Source: Acidobacteriota bacterium
GTDB lineage: Bacteria > Acidobacteriota > Terriglobia > Terriglobales > Acidobacteriaceae
Assembly: GCA_021792795.1 (NCBI GenBank)
Contig: JAJYUB010000020.1
Coordinates: 1-61,471, forward strand
Reading direction: 5' to 3'
Length of the DNA: 61,471 bases
A model generated the notes under the pieces. That model did no database searches. It was not told the DNA's origin and was given only the letters and a program-made list of their open reading frames with translations. Shown here piece after piece: positions 50,403 through 59,711 of this stretch. Each line of letters begins with the position of its first letter. Positions within the stretch are counted from its first letter, which is position 1. Position numbers and translations under genes: made by a program.

Positions 50403-51494
50403 TCAGTCGATCTCCCTGGTAATGTTCAACAGCACGCCCATACTGAGCAGCGTAAAAAACAACGATGTGCCGCCGGCGGAAATGAAGGGCAGCGCAATAC
50501 CTTTGGTGGGAACCAGCGCCAGCACCACGCTGATATTGAAGAATGCCTGGATGACAATGGTGGCCGTGATGCCGAAGGCGAGAAAACGCGCGAAGGGATC
50601 GGTCGACAGCAGGGCGGCGCGGAGACCGCGATACGCCAGCATCAGAAACAGCGCGACAACGAAGATGGCGCCAATCAGCCCCAGCTCCTCGGCGATGTTG
50701 GCAAAGATAAAGTCGGTCTGGGGCTCCGGCAGATAGAAGAGTTTTTGCCGCCCCTCCATGAGGCCGACGCCATGGATGCCGCCCGCGCCGACGGCAATCA
50801 ACGATTGCAAGATGTGAAAGCCGGTGCCGCGCGGATCTTTTTCCGGATCGAGAAATGCGATCATGCGGGCGCGACGCCAGGCCACATGAAACAGCATGTA
50901 ATACAGCACTGGAGAAGCCGCCAACAGCGCGAAGACAAGATATTTTATCCGCGCCCCAGCCAGATACAGCATCAGCGCGGTCACAACTGCGCAGACCAGG
51001 GCGGTGCCCAGGTCGGGTTCCTTCAAGATGAGCGCGATGAACAACAGGCTGGGCAGCGCCGCAGGCAGAAGCGCGCGCCGCCAATCCTGCATCCGATCGA
51101 CACGGTCCTGCAGGAACCATGCCAGAAACAGCACCAGAGCGGGCTTGGCGATTTCAGATGGCTGAAAACTCAAGGGGCCGAAGCGGATCCATCGATGCGT
51201 ATGGTGCGAGTCGTGCAGGAAGAACGTGGCCAGCAACAGCAACGTGGTGACGGCAACGCAGGGAAAAATCACGGAGGGGCTGTTGTAATGCCGGTAATTG
51301 ACGCGCATCAGGACAAGCATGGCAAGCAGGCCGAGCAGCGCCCAACCGGATTGCCTCAGGAGAAAGTAATAGGGGGAACCGTAGCGCTCCTTCGCCATGA
51401 CGGCGGAGGCGGAAAATACCATGACCAGCCCAAAGAGCACCAGCAGCAGCGTGACGATGAACAGCCATTTGTCTACGCCGACACGTTTTGCCAT
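50403..51494 (-). CDS. ftsW: Lipid II polymerase / division protein FtsW
   Basis: A 363-residue SEDS-family membrane protein with about ten helices, which polymerises septal peptidoglycan together with a partner transpeptidase. Characteristic segments are FSASAVMAKERYGSPYYF, RWIRFGPLSFQPSEIAKP, LKEPDLGTALV, TGFHILQSLIAVGAGG and the C-terminal LPFISAGGTSLFF. ATG51494 (MAKRVGVDKW) overlaps the end of murD by 22 bases and has AAGGTG 7 bases upstream; a start 14 codons earlier is open but less likely. The overlap implies translational coupling to murD. Confidence 0.95.
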   Translation of the reverse strand: MAKRVGVDKWLFIVTLLLVLFGLVMVFSASAVMAKERYGSPYYFLLRQSGWALLGLLAMLVLMRVNYRHYNSPSVIFPCVAVTTLLLLATFFLHDSHHTHRWIRFGPLSFQPSEIAKPALVLFLAWFLQDRVDRMQDWRRALLPAALPSLLFIALILKEPDLGTALVCAVVTALMLYLAGARIKYLVFALLAASPVLYYMLFHVAWRRARMIAFLDPEKDPRGTGFHILQSLIAVGAGGIHGVGLMEGRQKLFYLPEPQTDFIFANIAEELGLIGAIFVVALFLMLAYRGLRAALLSTDPFARFLAFGITATIVIQAFFNISVVLALVPTKGIALPFISAGGTSLFFTLLSMGVLLNITREID

Positions 51495-52861
51495 GCTTCC
51501 ACACCTTGCCGCGCCAGCACGTATTGTTTGAAACACTGTCCGCGGTGCTCGTAATTTTCAAATTGATCGAAGCTGGAACAGGCCGGCGCCAGCAGGACGA
51601 TTTCTCCGGATTTCGCCTGCGACGCAGCTTGATCGACAGCGCGCTCCAAGGTCTGGCAGCGAACAAGCTCGACGATGCCGCCGATCTGGCCCTCGATTTT
51701 TTCCGCCGCCGCGCCGATGGTATAGACGGCGCGCACCCGTTCCTTCAGCAGCGGGGCCAGCAGGGTGTAGTCGGAATTTTTATCTTTACCGCCCAGGATC
51801 AGGTGGATTCCGCCGGGGAAGGAGGCAATGGCCTTCATCGTCGCATCGACATTTGTGGCCTTGGAGTCGTTGTAAAATTCCACTCCGCCGAGGCGGGCGA
51901 CAAACTCAAGACGATGTTCGACTGCGCGGAAAGCGGCGACGGCTTTGCGAATGACGTCGTTGGAGATTCCCGCCAGTTTGGCGGAGCACACCGCAGCCAG
52001 AACGTTTTCGATATTGTGCTCGCCTTTAAGAGGAATTTCGCTCGCAGGCAGGACCGGCTCCGCAGCGGACTGCTCGCTGGCGCGCCAGACAATGGCATCG
52101 CGATCGACGAAACTTCCCTGGCGGACCGGACGTCGCGCGCTGAACCAGAAGGCCCTGGCTTTCGTCCGCGCCGCCATGGGCTGCGACTCGACGCTTTCTG
52201 CATTCAATACCGAAAAATCTTCCGCCGTCTGGTTGGCGAAGATGCGTTCCTTCGCGGCGACGTAATTTTGCATGCTGCCGTGGCGATCGAGATGGTCGGG
52301 AGTGATATTCAGGATGACGGCGATGTTGGGATGAAACTCGACGATGGTTTCCAACTGGAAACTGGAGACCTCGAGCACGTTCCAGCCGTCGTCGGTACTT
52401 TGCGACACAAGCGAAATGACCGGCAGGCCAATGTTGCCGCCCACCTGCGTGGGCCGGCCGGCGGCGCGAAAAATTTCCCCACAGAGGGCGGTCGTGGTCG
52501 TCTTGCCATTCGAGCCGGTAATGGCGAGGATTTTGCCGCGCAGAAAACGTGACGCCAGTTCCAGTTCGCCGATGACCGGCGTGCCAAATCCGCGCGCCTG
52601 CGCGAGTTCCGGCGTGTCCAGCGGAACGCCGGGGCTGACGACAATCCAGTCCTGACGGCGAAACGTCAGCAGGCCATGCCCGCCGGCCTCAACCATCACG
52701 CCGACATCGAGCAGCGCGGGCAAATCGTTCGCCAGGGCCTCCACGCTGCGCACATCGGAGACGGTGACCTGGGCACCGTGTTTTCGCAGGAAAATAGCGG
52801 AAGCCAGGCCGGATTTCCCCAGCCCCACCACCAGAATTTTCTTGTCCTTCAATTCCATCAT
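51473..52861 (-). CDS. murD: UDP-N-acetylmuramoyl-L-alanine--D-glutamate ligase MurD
   Basis: A 462-residue Mur ligase adding D-glutamate to the peptidoglycan precursor. Segments in order: LVVGLGKSGLASAIFLRKHG (UDP binding), ITGSNGKTTTTALCGEI (ATP), NITPDHLDRHGSM, EHRLEFVARLGGVEFYNDSK and the C-terminal LLAPACSSFDQFENYEHRG. GGAG lies about 9 bases before the first of two adjacent ATGs (52861). It is the most upstream dcw gene in the window. mraY, murE, murF and ftsI, which usually precede it, are not here; instead uxaC follows on the upstream side. Confidence 0.97.
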   Translation of the reverse strand: MMELKDKKILVVGLGKSGLASAIFLRKHGAQVTVSDVRSVEALANDLPALLDVGVMVEAGGHGLLTFRRQDWIVVSPGVPLDTPELAQARGFGTPVIGELELASRFLRGKILAITGSNGKTTTTALCGEIFRAAGRPTQVGGNIGLPVISLVSQSTDDGWNVLEVSSFQLETIVEFHPNIAVILNITPDHLDRHGSMQNYVAAKERIFANQTAEDFSVLNAESVESQPMAARTKARAFWFSARRPVRQGSFVDRDAIVWRASEQSAAEPVLPASEIPLKGEHNIENVLAAVCSAKLAGISNDVIRKAVAAFRAVEHRLEFVARLGGVEFYNDSKATNVDATMKAIASFPGGIHLILGGKDKNSDYTLLAPLLKERVRAVYTIGAAAEKIEGQIGGIVELVRCQTLERAVDQAASQAKSGEIVLLAPACSSFDQFENYEHRGQCFKQYVLARQGVEAWQNVSA

Positions 52862-53005
52862 CGAGTCAATCTCCGCCGCGATTTGATTGTCCCATGTTTC
52901 GCTGTTTCTGTTTCCCACATTATGATGCGCGGCGGCGGATCGCGTCCCACCCTTTCGGTCGCAGCGGCGATCTTCAACGGGGTGACAATTCATTTTTTGG
53001 GCAGG

Positions 53006-53035
53006 CCCCATGCCTCAGAAGCGAGGCTTGGGGCA
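53006..53035. repeat. Short hairpin repeat, family A copy 5
   Basis: CCCCATGCCTC and GAGGCTTGGGG pair around AGAAGC, followed by CACC. It lies between murD and uxaC. Confidence 0.55.
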
Positions 53036-53090
53036 CCTAGGGTCTTTTCGCTGCGGGAAAGCGCGGGTCCCTCCACTCCCATTCATTGGT

Positions 53091-54479
53091 CTATAGCTTG
53101 TAGGCGGACTTGGCCAGGCGGTAGGCGAGGTCGAGCGCAACCTCGTGGGCTTCGTCTTCCTGGAGGCGATGGTCGGCGACCAGGGTCGCGAGATAGGCGC
53201 AATCGACTCGGCGGGCAACGTCGTGACGGGCGGGGATGGAGAGGAAGGCGCGGGTGTCGTCGTTGAATCCCACGGTGTTGTAGAAGCCCGCGGTCTCGGT
53301 GGCGCGTTCGCGGAAACGCCGCATGCCTTCTGGACTGTCATAGAACCACCAGGGTGGACCGAGCTTGAGGCAGGGATAGTGACCGGCGAGCGGGGCGAGT
53401 TCGCGGCTGTAGGTGGATTCGTCCAGCGTGAAAAGAATGATGGTCAGGTTTGACTCATTGCCGACGCGCTGCAGCAGCGGACGAAGGTTGTGGACATAGT
53501 CGGTTTGCGTGGGAATGTCTGCGCCCATGTCGCGACCGAAGCGCTTGTAAACGGTCCGATTGTGATTGCGGAAACTACCGGGATGGATCTGCATGACCAG
53601 GCCATCATCGAGACTCATCAGCGCCATTTCGGTGAGCATTTGCGCGCGGAAGAGTTCTCGATCGGTGTCGGTCGAGGAGCCGGACACAATACGATGAAAG
53701 AGACGGGTGGCGCTGTCGTCGTCTAAATCGGCTGTGGCGGGCGTGGGGTGGCCATGATCGGTGGCGGTGCAGCCAAGGGCGCGAAAACGCTGGCGCGTGG
53801 CGCGGAGGGCGGAAAGATAGCCGAGCCAATGAGAAGTGTTTTCTCCCGTCATTGCGCCCAGTTGGCGAACATTTTCCTGGAAACCGTCGAAGTCGGGATC
53901 GACCGCGGGATCGGGGCGAAAAGCGGGAATGACCTTGCCCGACCAGCCCGAGTCGCGCAAGGCCAGGTGATGGGTCAAAGGGTCGAGCGGCGAATTTGTA
54001 GTTGCGAGAACTTCAATATGGAAGCGTTCAAACAGGGCGCGCGGGCGAAACTCGGGCTGCGCCAGCTTTGCCTGCATGGCATCGTAATATTCATCCGCAG
54101 TTTCCAGAGACAGCGGGACTTTCAGGCCGAACAACTCGTGAAAACAATAATCCAGCCAAAGCCTGGTGGGCGTGCCGCGAAACAGATAGTAGTGCTTGGC
54201 AAACAGGCGCCACACACCGCGTGGATTCGCGATGGGATGCTCGCCAATGCCGAGGTGCTCGAGAGGAATTCCCTGACTGTAAAGCATGCGGAAGATATAG
54301 TGGTCGGGCTGGATCAAGAGGGTGGCTGGATCGGGAAATGGCTGGTTGTCGGCAAACCATTTGGCTTCCGTGTGGCCGTGTGGACTGAGAATCGGCAGAT
54401 CTTTGACACTGGCGTACAGGCGACCGGCAATGGCGCGCGCGGATGGATCGGTAGGGAACAGTCTCTGGGGATGCAACAT
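53091..54479 (-). CDS. uxaC: Glucuronate isomerase (UxaC)
   Basis: A protein of about 462 residues that interconverts D-glucuronate/D-galacturonate and the keto sugars in uronate catabolism. Family features are the metal-binding HGHTEAKWF near residue 35, the ALFERFHIEVLATTNSP segment, GKVIPAFRPD, LVMQIHPGSFRNHN and GFNDDTRAFLSIPARHDVARR. The open frame runs on upstream over the divergent SDR gene, which is an antisense artefact. Starts at 54518, 54500 and 54479 are possible; 54479 (MLHPQRLFPTDPSARAI) matches the family N-terminus best but its ribosome site is not ideal. A divergent SDR gene suggests shared control of uronate use. Confidence 0.9.
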   Translation of the reverse strand: MLHPQRLFPTDPSARAIAGRLYASVKDLPILSPHGHTEAKWFADNQPFPDPATLLIQPDHYIFRMLYSQGIPLEHLGIGEHPIANPRGVWRLFAKHYYLFRGTPTRLWLDYCFHELFGLKVPLSLETADEYYDAMQAKLAQPEFRPRALFERFHIEVLATTNSPLDPLTHHLALRDSGWSGKVIPAFRPDPAVDPDFDGFQENVRQLGAMTGENTSHWLGYLSALRATRQRFRALGCTATDHGHPTPATADLDDDSATRLFHRIVSGSSTDTDRELFRAQMLTEMALMSLDDGLVMQIHPGSFRNHNRTVYKRFGRDMGADIPTQTDYVHNLRPLLQRVGNESNLTIILFTLDESTYSRELAPLAGHYPCLKLGPPWWFYDSPEGMRRFRERATETAGFYNTVGFNDDTRAFLSIPARHDVARRVDCAYLATLVADHRLQEDEAHEVALDLAYRLAKSAYKL

Positions 54480-54729
54480 GGCTGGGAAGGCCCCTCCCAT
54501 CCATAGTAAAGCTTTCATTGGGCCGACATCTTGAGTGGAAATCGTTTGCGTGAGTCCGCCAGATGCGTGAGCGGTTTCAATCAACATCGCCGGCGAGGTG
54601 TCGATTGTGAGGCTGGTGGCATACAGCCAGACAAAGGGCGGAGAGGCGGATGGTCGCGAGTTTGCTGGCTGACGATTTGGAAAATATTTCGTTGCAGGCG
54701 ATACTTTCCTGATGGAGACGGGGGACAGA

Positions 54730-55515
54730 ATGGCGATGGACGGAATCAAGGGACTGGATGTAGCACGAAAAGTAGCGGTGGTGGTGGGTGGCACTTCCGG
54801 GATTGGGCGGGCGCTTGCATTAGGATTGGCGGCGGCGGGCGCGGATGTGGTGGCGACCTCTCGCCGGGCCGAGCAGGTGGAAGAAACCGCGGAGCAGATC
54901 GAAGCGCTCGGGCGGAGGTCGCTGGCAATCGCTTCCGACGTTGGCGACCGCAACTCTCTGGAGCAAGTGTTAGAGAAGACCATTTCCGTGCTGGGCGGCG
55001 TGGACATTCTGGTGAACTGCGCGGGTATTACGAAGCGGACGCCGACGCTGGACATGGATGATGCGACCTGGCAGAAGATCCTCGATACAAATCTGACGGG
55101 GACGCTGCGGTCGTGCCAGGTGTTTGGGCGGCATATGGTGGCGCGCGGGCATGGTCGCATCATCAATATCGCATCGCTGACCAGCTTTGTTGCGTTCTAT
55201 GAGGTGGCCGCGTATGCGGCGAGCAAGGGCGGAGTGGCTTCGCTGACAAAATCCCTGGCGATCGAGTGGGCGCGATATGGAGTCACCGTGAATGCGATCG
55301 CTCCGGGAGTGTTCCGCACGCCGCTGAATTCAGAATTGTTGGACCACACCGGGCGGGGAAAAGAGTTGCTGCTGCGAACTCCGATGGGAAGGTTTGGCAA
55401 GGTGGAGGAGTTAGCTGGCGCGGCAATCTATCTGGCGTCTGACGCAGCTTCCTTTGTTACGGGAGAGATTCTGGTTGTGGATGGCGGGTTCCTGGCCAGC
55501 GGCGTGAACCAATAG
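54730..55515 (+). CDS. SDR family oxidoreductase, KduD/gluconate dehydrogenase-like
   Basis: A short-chain dehydrogenase of about 261 residues. The cofactor motif is VVGGTSGIGRALALG, NCAG stands for NNAG, the active site is AYAASKGGVASLTKSLAIEW with the upstream serine in IASLTSF, and the C-terminus is the usual FVTGEILVVDGGF. Proteins like this act as 2-dehydro-3-deoxygluconate 5-dehydrogenase (KduD) or gluconate 5-dehydrogenase. Divergence from uxaC supports a role in uronate breakdown, but the substrate is inference. Three ATGs lie close together; ATG54730 follows GGGGGA by 4 bases and is preferred over 54712. Confidence 0.85.
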   Translation: MAMDGIKGLDVARKVAVVVGGTSGIGRALALGLAAAGADVVATSRRAEQVEETAEQIEALGRRSLAIASDVGDRNSLEQVLEKTISVLGGVDILVNCAGITKRTPTLDMDDATWQKILDTNLTGTLRSCQVFGRHMVARGHGRIINIASLTSFVAFYEVAAYAASKGGVASLTKSLAIEWARYGVTVNAIAPGVFRTPLNSELLDHTGRGKELLLRTPMGRFGKVEELAGAAIYLASDAASFVTGEILVVDGGFLASGVNQ

Positions 55516-55527
55516 GCACAGACCCGT

Positions 55528-58467
55528 ATGATTCGAGCGCTTGCAGTGTGCAGCATCGTTCTTTGCGCCGTGTCCATCGGCATGCTTGCGCAGACGCCGG
55601 ATACCGCGACGTTACAAGGGCAAGTGGACGATGCGAATCATGCTCCCATTGCCGGCGCTGTTATCACCCTTTCAAACAGACTGAGCGGCCTGCATCGAAC
55701 GGTCCAGACGGATAGGTCGGGTACATTTGCTGCCGCTGGACTTCCGGTCGCGGGAACCTATGAGGTTATCGCGGCGAAGTCCGGCTTTGCGAACGCACGC
55801 ATTTTTGGGCTTTCGCTGGTCGGCGGCGCGACTGCGGAGTTGCATTTTCAACTTAACCTAGCAGGCAATCGGACTCGCGTTACGGTAACTGGCGCGGTCG
55901 ATGCAATCCGCACTGACAGTCCGCAGTTGGGCGACACGCTGGGCGCGGCACAAATGCAGGAGACGCCGCTGTTGAATCGCAGGATCACGTATCTTCCGTT
56001 GTTGAATTCGGCGAATCGTCCGGCCATCAACCAGGGCGATGCATTTATGAACCAGGACCTGTTTACCACGAATGGCTCTGGGCGAAGGCAGACCTGGTTT
56101 GAAATCGACGGCGGCAACGGGATCGATAGCTGGGGCAGGCAAACCATTTTCACGAATATTCCTCTGGCCGCGGTGCAGGAGATGACCGTGTTGGAGAATG
56201 CATTTTCCGCCGAATACGGCTTCGGAATGGGCGGCGTTGTGAATATCGTGACGAAGAGCGGCGGAAATCAATTTCATGGAGACGTGCTGGGGCTATGGCG
56301 GCCATCCGGTCCGGAAGCGAAGTTGTCCGGCTTTACGACAGCCGACGCGAGCAACGGAAACGATGTCACCAACGACACGCTGCGGCAGGGGGCGGGTTCG
56401 GTGTCTGGCCCGTTGGGAACAAAGGACAGGACGCAGTTTTTTCTGGCAGGCCAGTACAGCGCGCAGGACAGAGCTTCTCCGGTAACGTCGCCGATCGCTC
56501 TGGGAAACTTTGTCGGGCACTATCGCTCATGGCTGATTTTTTTTCGGCTGGACCATCAAGTGAATCGTGCAAACAATCTGTTTCTTCGCAGCGATATCGA
56601 CAGCTTTTACGATACCAATCCAAATGGAACCGTTGGCGGAAACAATCTCCCTTCTGTCGACCGCATTTTTCGCAAGCGAACATACTCGCAACAACTGGGT
56701 GAGACGGCGATCCTGCGCCCGCCGCTGGTGAATAACCTGCGCTTACAGTTTCAATTGGCGTCGCCGATTACTGAATTCGATCCTGTGATCGATGGAACGC
56801 AGTTTGTCGTCCCTATTTCGACAGGCGGAACATTTACTTCGGGTACCTCGCAGTCGGCATTGTTGTTGAACCGGCAATATGAAGTGAACGACACGCTGGC
56901 TTCTTCCATGGGGCGACATCAACTGACGTATGGGATGGAAGTCCTTGGCTCCCACAGTGGAGGCAACAGCAAGGAATACGGCGGCCCGATCTACGATGGA
57001 CAGTTTGTCTACAACCCATGCACGCAAAGCCTGGATGTCTGCGAAAGCCCGGCGTATCTCGACAATTTGAACAATGTGCAGACGTACACGCAGAGCTATG
57101 GCAATGCGAATTACCGGGTGGATGACGTGCTGTGGGGACTCTTCGTGCAGGACGATTTTCGCGTGGCTGCAAATCTGACGCTGAACCTGGGCCTGCGCTA
57201 CGAGCAGCAGACCTTTACGGATGCGCGCGCGGATTTTGCGCCGCGGATCGGGTTGTCCTACGATCCGCATGGGCAAGGGAAGACGGTGCTGCAAGCGGGT
57301 TATGGCATCTACTATGCGCAGGTCGTGGACAACTCCGAGGCAAATTATGCGTTGACGGGACCGACGGGAGTATTCAACTACAAGGCTGCTCCGGGGCAGA
57401 TTGGATTTCCGTCAAGCGTGGCGGCGGCGCCGTTGCCCGCATTTCCGCCGGGCGCCCAGGCGCCGTTGCGGAGCCTATACATTCGGCCGGGAAACGGTGC
57501 GTATCTCAACCAGTTCTTCCCGACATCGGCGCTGCGCGGCTATCCCAGGAAGCTGTTGAATCCGTATAACCAGCAGTGGACTGTTGGAGTGCAGCAGGAA
57601 CTGCGTCCTGAGTGGATCTTGAGCGCGGACTATGTGGGCGCTCACACGCTGAGAAATGTTCGTCCGCTGGACGTGGATACGCCGGCCCCGTTTGTTCGCA
57701 CGGCGCAGGGACAGAGCCGGACGGCGCAGGCGGCGAACTGCACGCGACCGTATTGGATGGAGTGGTACCAACAGCACGGGATGACCTGCAACCCTCTCGC
57801 AGCCAGCAATCCGCAGCCGCCGTACAGCGTGATTCAAAGCGACGTGAACGACGGATACGTGTACTATGACGCGCTCGATGTGAATCTGAGTCATCGGTTC
57901 AGCCGGGGTCTGGCGATGTTGGCAAGTTACACGTGGTCGCACACCATCGACAATGTCGACCCGGATGTTCCCAGCCAGAACCCAAACGACCCGAACTTTA
58001 CGGGCGCAGCGGAGAAAGGGAATGCGATTTTCGATCAGCGGCATCGATTTGTGCTGAGCGGGAGTTATGCGACGTTCTTCAAGATCAACGCAGGCGGCGT
58101 GGCGACGCTGGCGTCGGGGCTGCCTTACAACTATGTGACGGGATCGACCAATAGCGGCGATCTTGGGGCGACGACGGACCGGCCTGTGATCGATGGCGTG
58201 GTGGTGGGCCGCAATACCGGCCGCGGCGGAGCGATATATGAAGTCGATCCTTTTCTAGAAAGGGTATTCGCGATGGGCAGCAGCCGGGTGCAAACGAAGC
58301 TGCGGGCAGAAGCGTTCAATGTCCTGAACCATGCCAATTTCGTCGGCTACAGCGGCACCTACGGCAACGGTCCGACCCCAGGGGCGGGATTCGGGCAGCC
58401 GCTCCCTGGGGTGACGAACCAGTTGACTGCGCGGTCGTTTCAATTTTCAGCGCAAATGATGTTTTGA
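55528..58467 (+). CDS. TonB-dependent receptor, Oar-like, with carboxypeptidase regulatory domain
   Basis: A 979-residue outer membrane receptor. A signal peptide (residues 1-20, ending MLAQ) precedes a carboxypeptidase regulatory-like beta domain (about 27-105, GQVDDANHAPIAGAVITLSN). A TonB plug with MTVLENAFSAEYGFGMGGVVNIVTKSGGNQFHGD and a long beta barrel follow, with terminal aromatic SFQFSAQMMF. This architecture is amplified in Acidobacteria and is proposed to take up large carbohydrates or siderophores. The substrate is unknown; the uxaC/SDR neighbours hint at plant polysaccharide. Its start lies 12 bases after the SDR stop, so the SDR and receptor are probably one transcript. Confidence 0.88.
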   Translation: MIRALAVCSIVLCAVSIGMLAQTPDTATLQGQVDDANHAPIAGAVITLSNRLSGLHRTVQTDRSGTFAAAGLPVAGTYEVIAAKSGFANARIFGLSLVGGATAELHFQLNLAGNRTRVTVTGAVDAIRTDSPQLGDTLGAAQMQETPLLNRRITYLPLLNSANRPAINQGDAFMNQDLFTTNGSGRRQTWFEIDGGNGIDSWGRQTIFTNIPLAAVQEMTVLENAFSAEYGFGMGGVVNIVTKSGGNQFHGDVLGLWRPSGPEAKLSGFTTADASNGNDVTNDTLRQGAGSVSGPLGTKDRTQFFLAGQYSAQDRASPVTSPIALGNFVGHYRSWLIFFRLDHQVNRANNLFLRSDIDSFYDTNPNGTVGGNNLPSVDRIFRKRTYSQQLGETAILRPPLVNNLRLQFQLASPITEFDPVIDGTQFVVPISTGGTFTSGTSQSALLLNRQYEVNDTLASSMGRHQLTYGMEVLGSHSGGNSKEYGGPIYDGQFVYNPCTQSLDVCESPAYLDNLNNVQTYTQSYGNANYRVDDVLWGLFVQDDFRVAANLTLNLGLRYEQQTFTDARADFAPRIGLSYDPHGQGKTVLQAGYGIYYAQVVDNSEANYALTGPTGVFNYKAAPGQIGFPSSVAAAPLPAFPPGAQAPLRSLYIRPGNGAYLNQFFPTSALRGYPRKLLNPYNQQWTVGVQQELRPEWILSADYVGAHTLRNVRPLDVDTPAPFVRTAQGQSRTAQAANCTRPYWMEWYQQHGMTCNPLAASNPQPPYSVIQSDVNDGYVYYDALDVNLSHRFSRGLAMLASYTWSHTIDNVDPDVPSQNPNDPNFTGAAEKGNAIFDQRHRFVLSGSYATFFKINAGGVATLASGLPYNYVTGSTNSGDLGATTDRPVIDGVVVGRNTGRGGAIYEVDPFLERVFAMGSSRVQTKLRAEAFNVLNHANFVGYSGTYGNGPTPGAGFGQPLPGVTNQLTARSFQFSAQMMF

Positions 58468-58680
58468 GGTATTTTCGCTGTACTTTGCAGTTGTGGGTCG
58501 CCGCAGCGGCGATTTGGCCATCGTCACAGGCGAGGGAAGCGAGTAAACACGGAGGTTCCGGCGTGATCGGGCGGGAGGCGTCTCGAATCGCTAGAGGCGG
58601 ACATGGCATTGCGGGCGGATGGGAATTCGGTCCATGAGTTGTGCGCGGACGCTGAAGGCCACTAGAATCGAAGTTCTACC

Positions 58681-59535
58681 ATGATGGCAGAGAATTCAGC
58701 AGACAACCGGACAGAAACGCCAGCCGAAACGCTAAGCGTGGCCTGGCAGAAAACGGAGTTGGCGCGGCATCCGAAGCGCCCGTATCCGATGGAATTTATC
58801 CAGTCGTTATTTACGGACTTCAGCGAGATTCACGGCGATCGGTCGTTTGCCGACGATCTGGCGATGGCGTGCGGCATGGCCCGCTTCCACGACGAGCCGG
58901 TGATGGTGATTGCGAACGTGAAGGGCCGCACGACCAAGGAAAAGGTGGCGCGCAATTTCGGCATGCCGAACCCCGAAGGCTACCGCAAGGCGCTGCGGGC
59001 GATGAAGTTTGCCGAGAAATTCGGCCGACCAGTGTTTACGTTTATCGATTTGATCGGCGCCAACCCGGGCCTGGGCGCTGAGGAACGAGGACAGGCGGAA
59101 GCCATTGCGCGCAACCTGCGCGAGATGGCGCGGCTGCGGGTGCCGATTCTGGCGACGATTACCGGGGAAGGCGGTTCGGGCGGGGCGTTGGCGCTGGCGG
59201 TCGCAGATCGGGTGCTGATGCTGGAAAACGCGGTGTACTCGGTGATTTCGCCGGAGGCCTGCGCTTCCATCATGTGGCGGGATGCGAGCAAGCGAGCGCT
59301 GGCGGCAGAAGCGCTGCGGACAAATTCTGAAAGCGTTTTGCGGCTGGGTTGCGTGGATGCGATCGTGCCGGAACCGCAGGGCGGCGCGCAAAACGATCCG
59401 GAGTTGGCCATCAAGTTCCTGGACGAGGCGCTGCAGCAGCATTTGAGCGAGCTGAAAAAGCTTGCGACGGATGAGTTGGTGCGGTGCCGGATCCTGAAGT
59501 TCCGCAACATGGCGCGATTTTTTACCGAAGGATGA
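58681..59535 (+). CDS. accA: Acetyl-CoA carboxylase carboxyltransferase subunit alpha
   Basis: A 284-residue subunit that transfers carboxyl from biotin to acetyl-CoA in fatty acid synthesis. Conserved segments are WQKTELARHPKRPYPMEFI, HGDRSFADDLAM, GRTTKEKVARNFGMPNPEGYRKALR, TFIDLIGANPGLGAEERGQAE, GEGGSGGALALAVADRVLMLENAVYSVISPE and CASIMWRDASK. It is about 30 residues shorter than the E. coli protein at the N-terminus, which is normal for part of the family. Two adjacent ATGs can start it; neither has a strong ribosome site. accD is not in the window. Confidence 0.95.
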   Translation: MMAENSADNRTETPAETLSVAWQKTELARHPKRPYPMEFIQSLFTDFSEIHGDRSFADDLAMACGMARFHDEPVMVIANVKGRTTKEKVARNFGMPNPEGYRKALRAMKFAEKFGRPVFTFIDLIGANPGLGAEERGQAEAIARNLREMARLRVPILATITGEGGSGGALALAVADRVLMLENAVYSVISPEACASIMWRDASKRALAAEALRTNSESVLRLGCVDAIVPEPQGGAQNDPELAIKFLDEALQQHLSELKKLATDELVRCRILKFRNMARFFTEG

Positions 59536-59662
59536 ACGGTGCTCGCAATCGGCAGACCCAGGGTTTCCGTTCGCTGTCCAGCCAGGTACGGGCGGGCTGT
59601 TGTCAACGCTCGCCCCGATAGGGCTCTGGCCGCCTGTTGTTCCCTGGACTGGCCGCCGCAAT

Positions 59663-59694
59663 CCCAGGCCTCAAAAGCGAGACATGGGGCACCC
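59663..59694. repeat. Short hairpin repeat, family A copy 6
   Basis: CCCAGGCCTC pairs imperfectly with GAGACATGGG around AAAAGC, followed by GCACCC. Located between accA and the CPBP-like gene. Confidence 0.55.
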
Positions 59695-59711
59695 GCATCT
59701 GGAGTAGGGGT

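Noticed and set aside
54480-55166. N-terminal extension of the uxaC frame
   Set aside because: It runs antisense through the SDR gene and has no resemblance to uronate isomerases; the family N-terminus begins near 54479.
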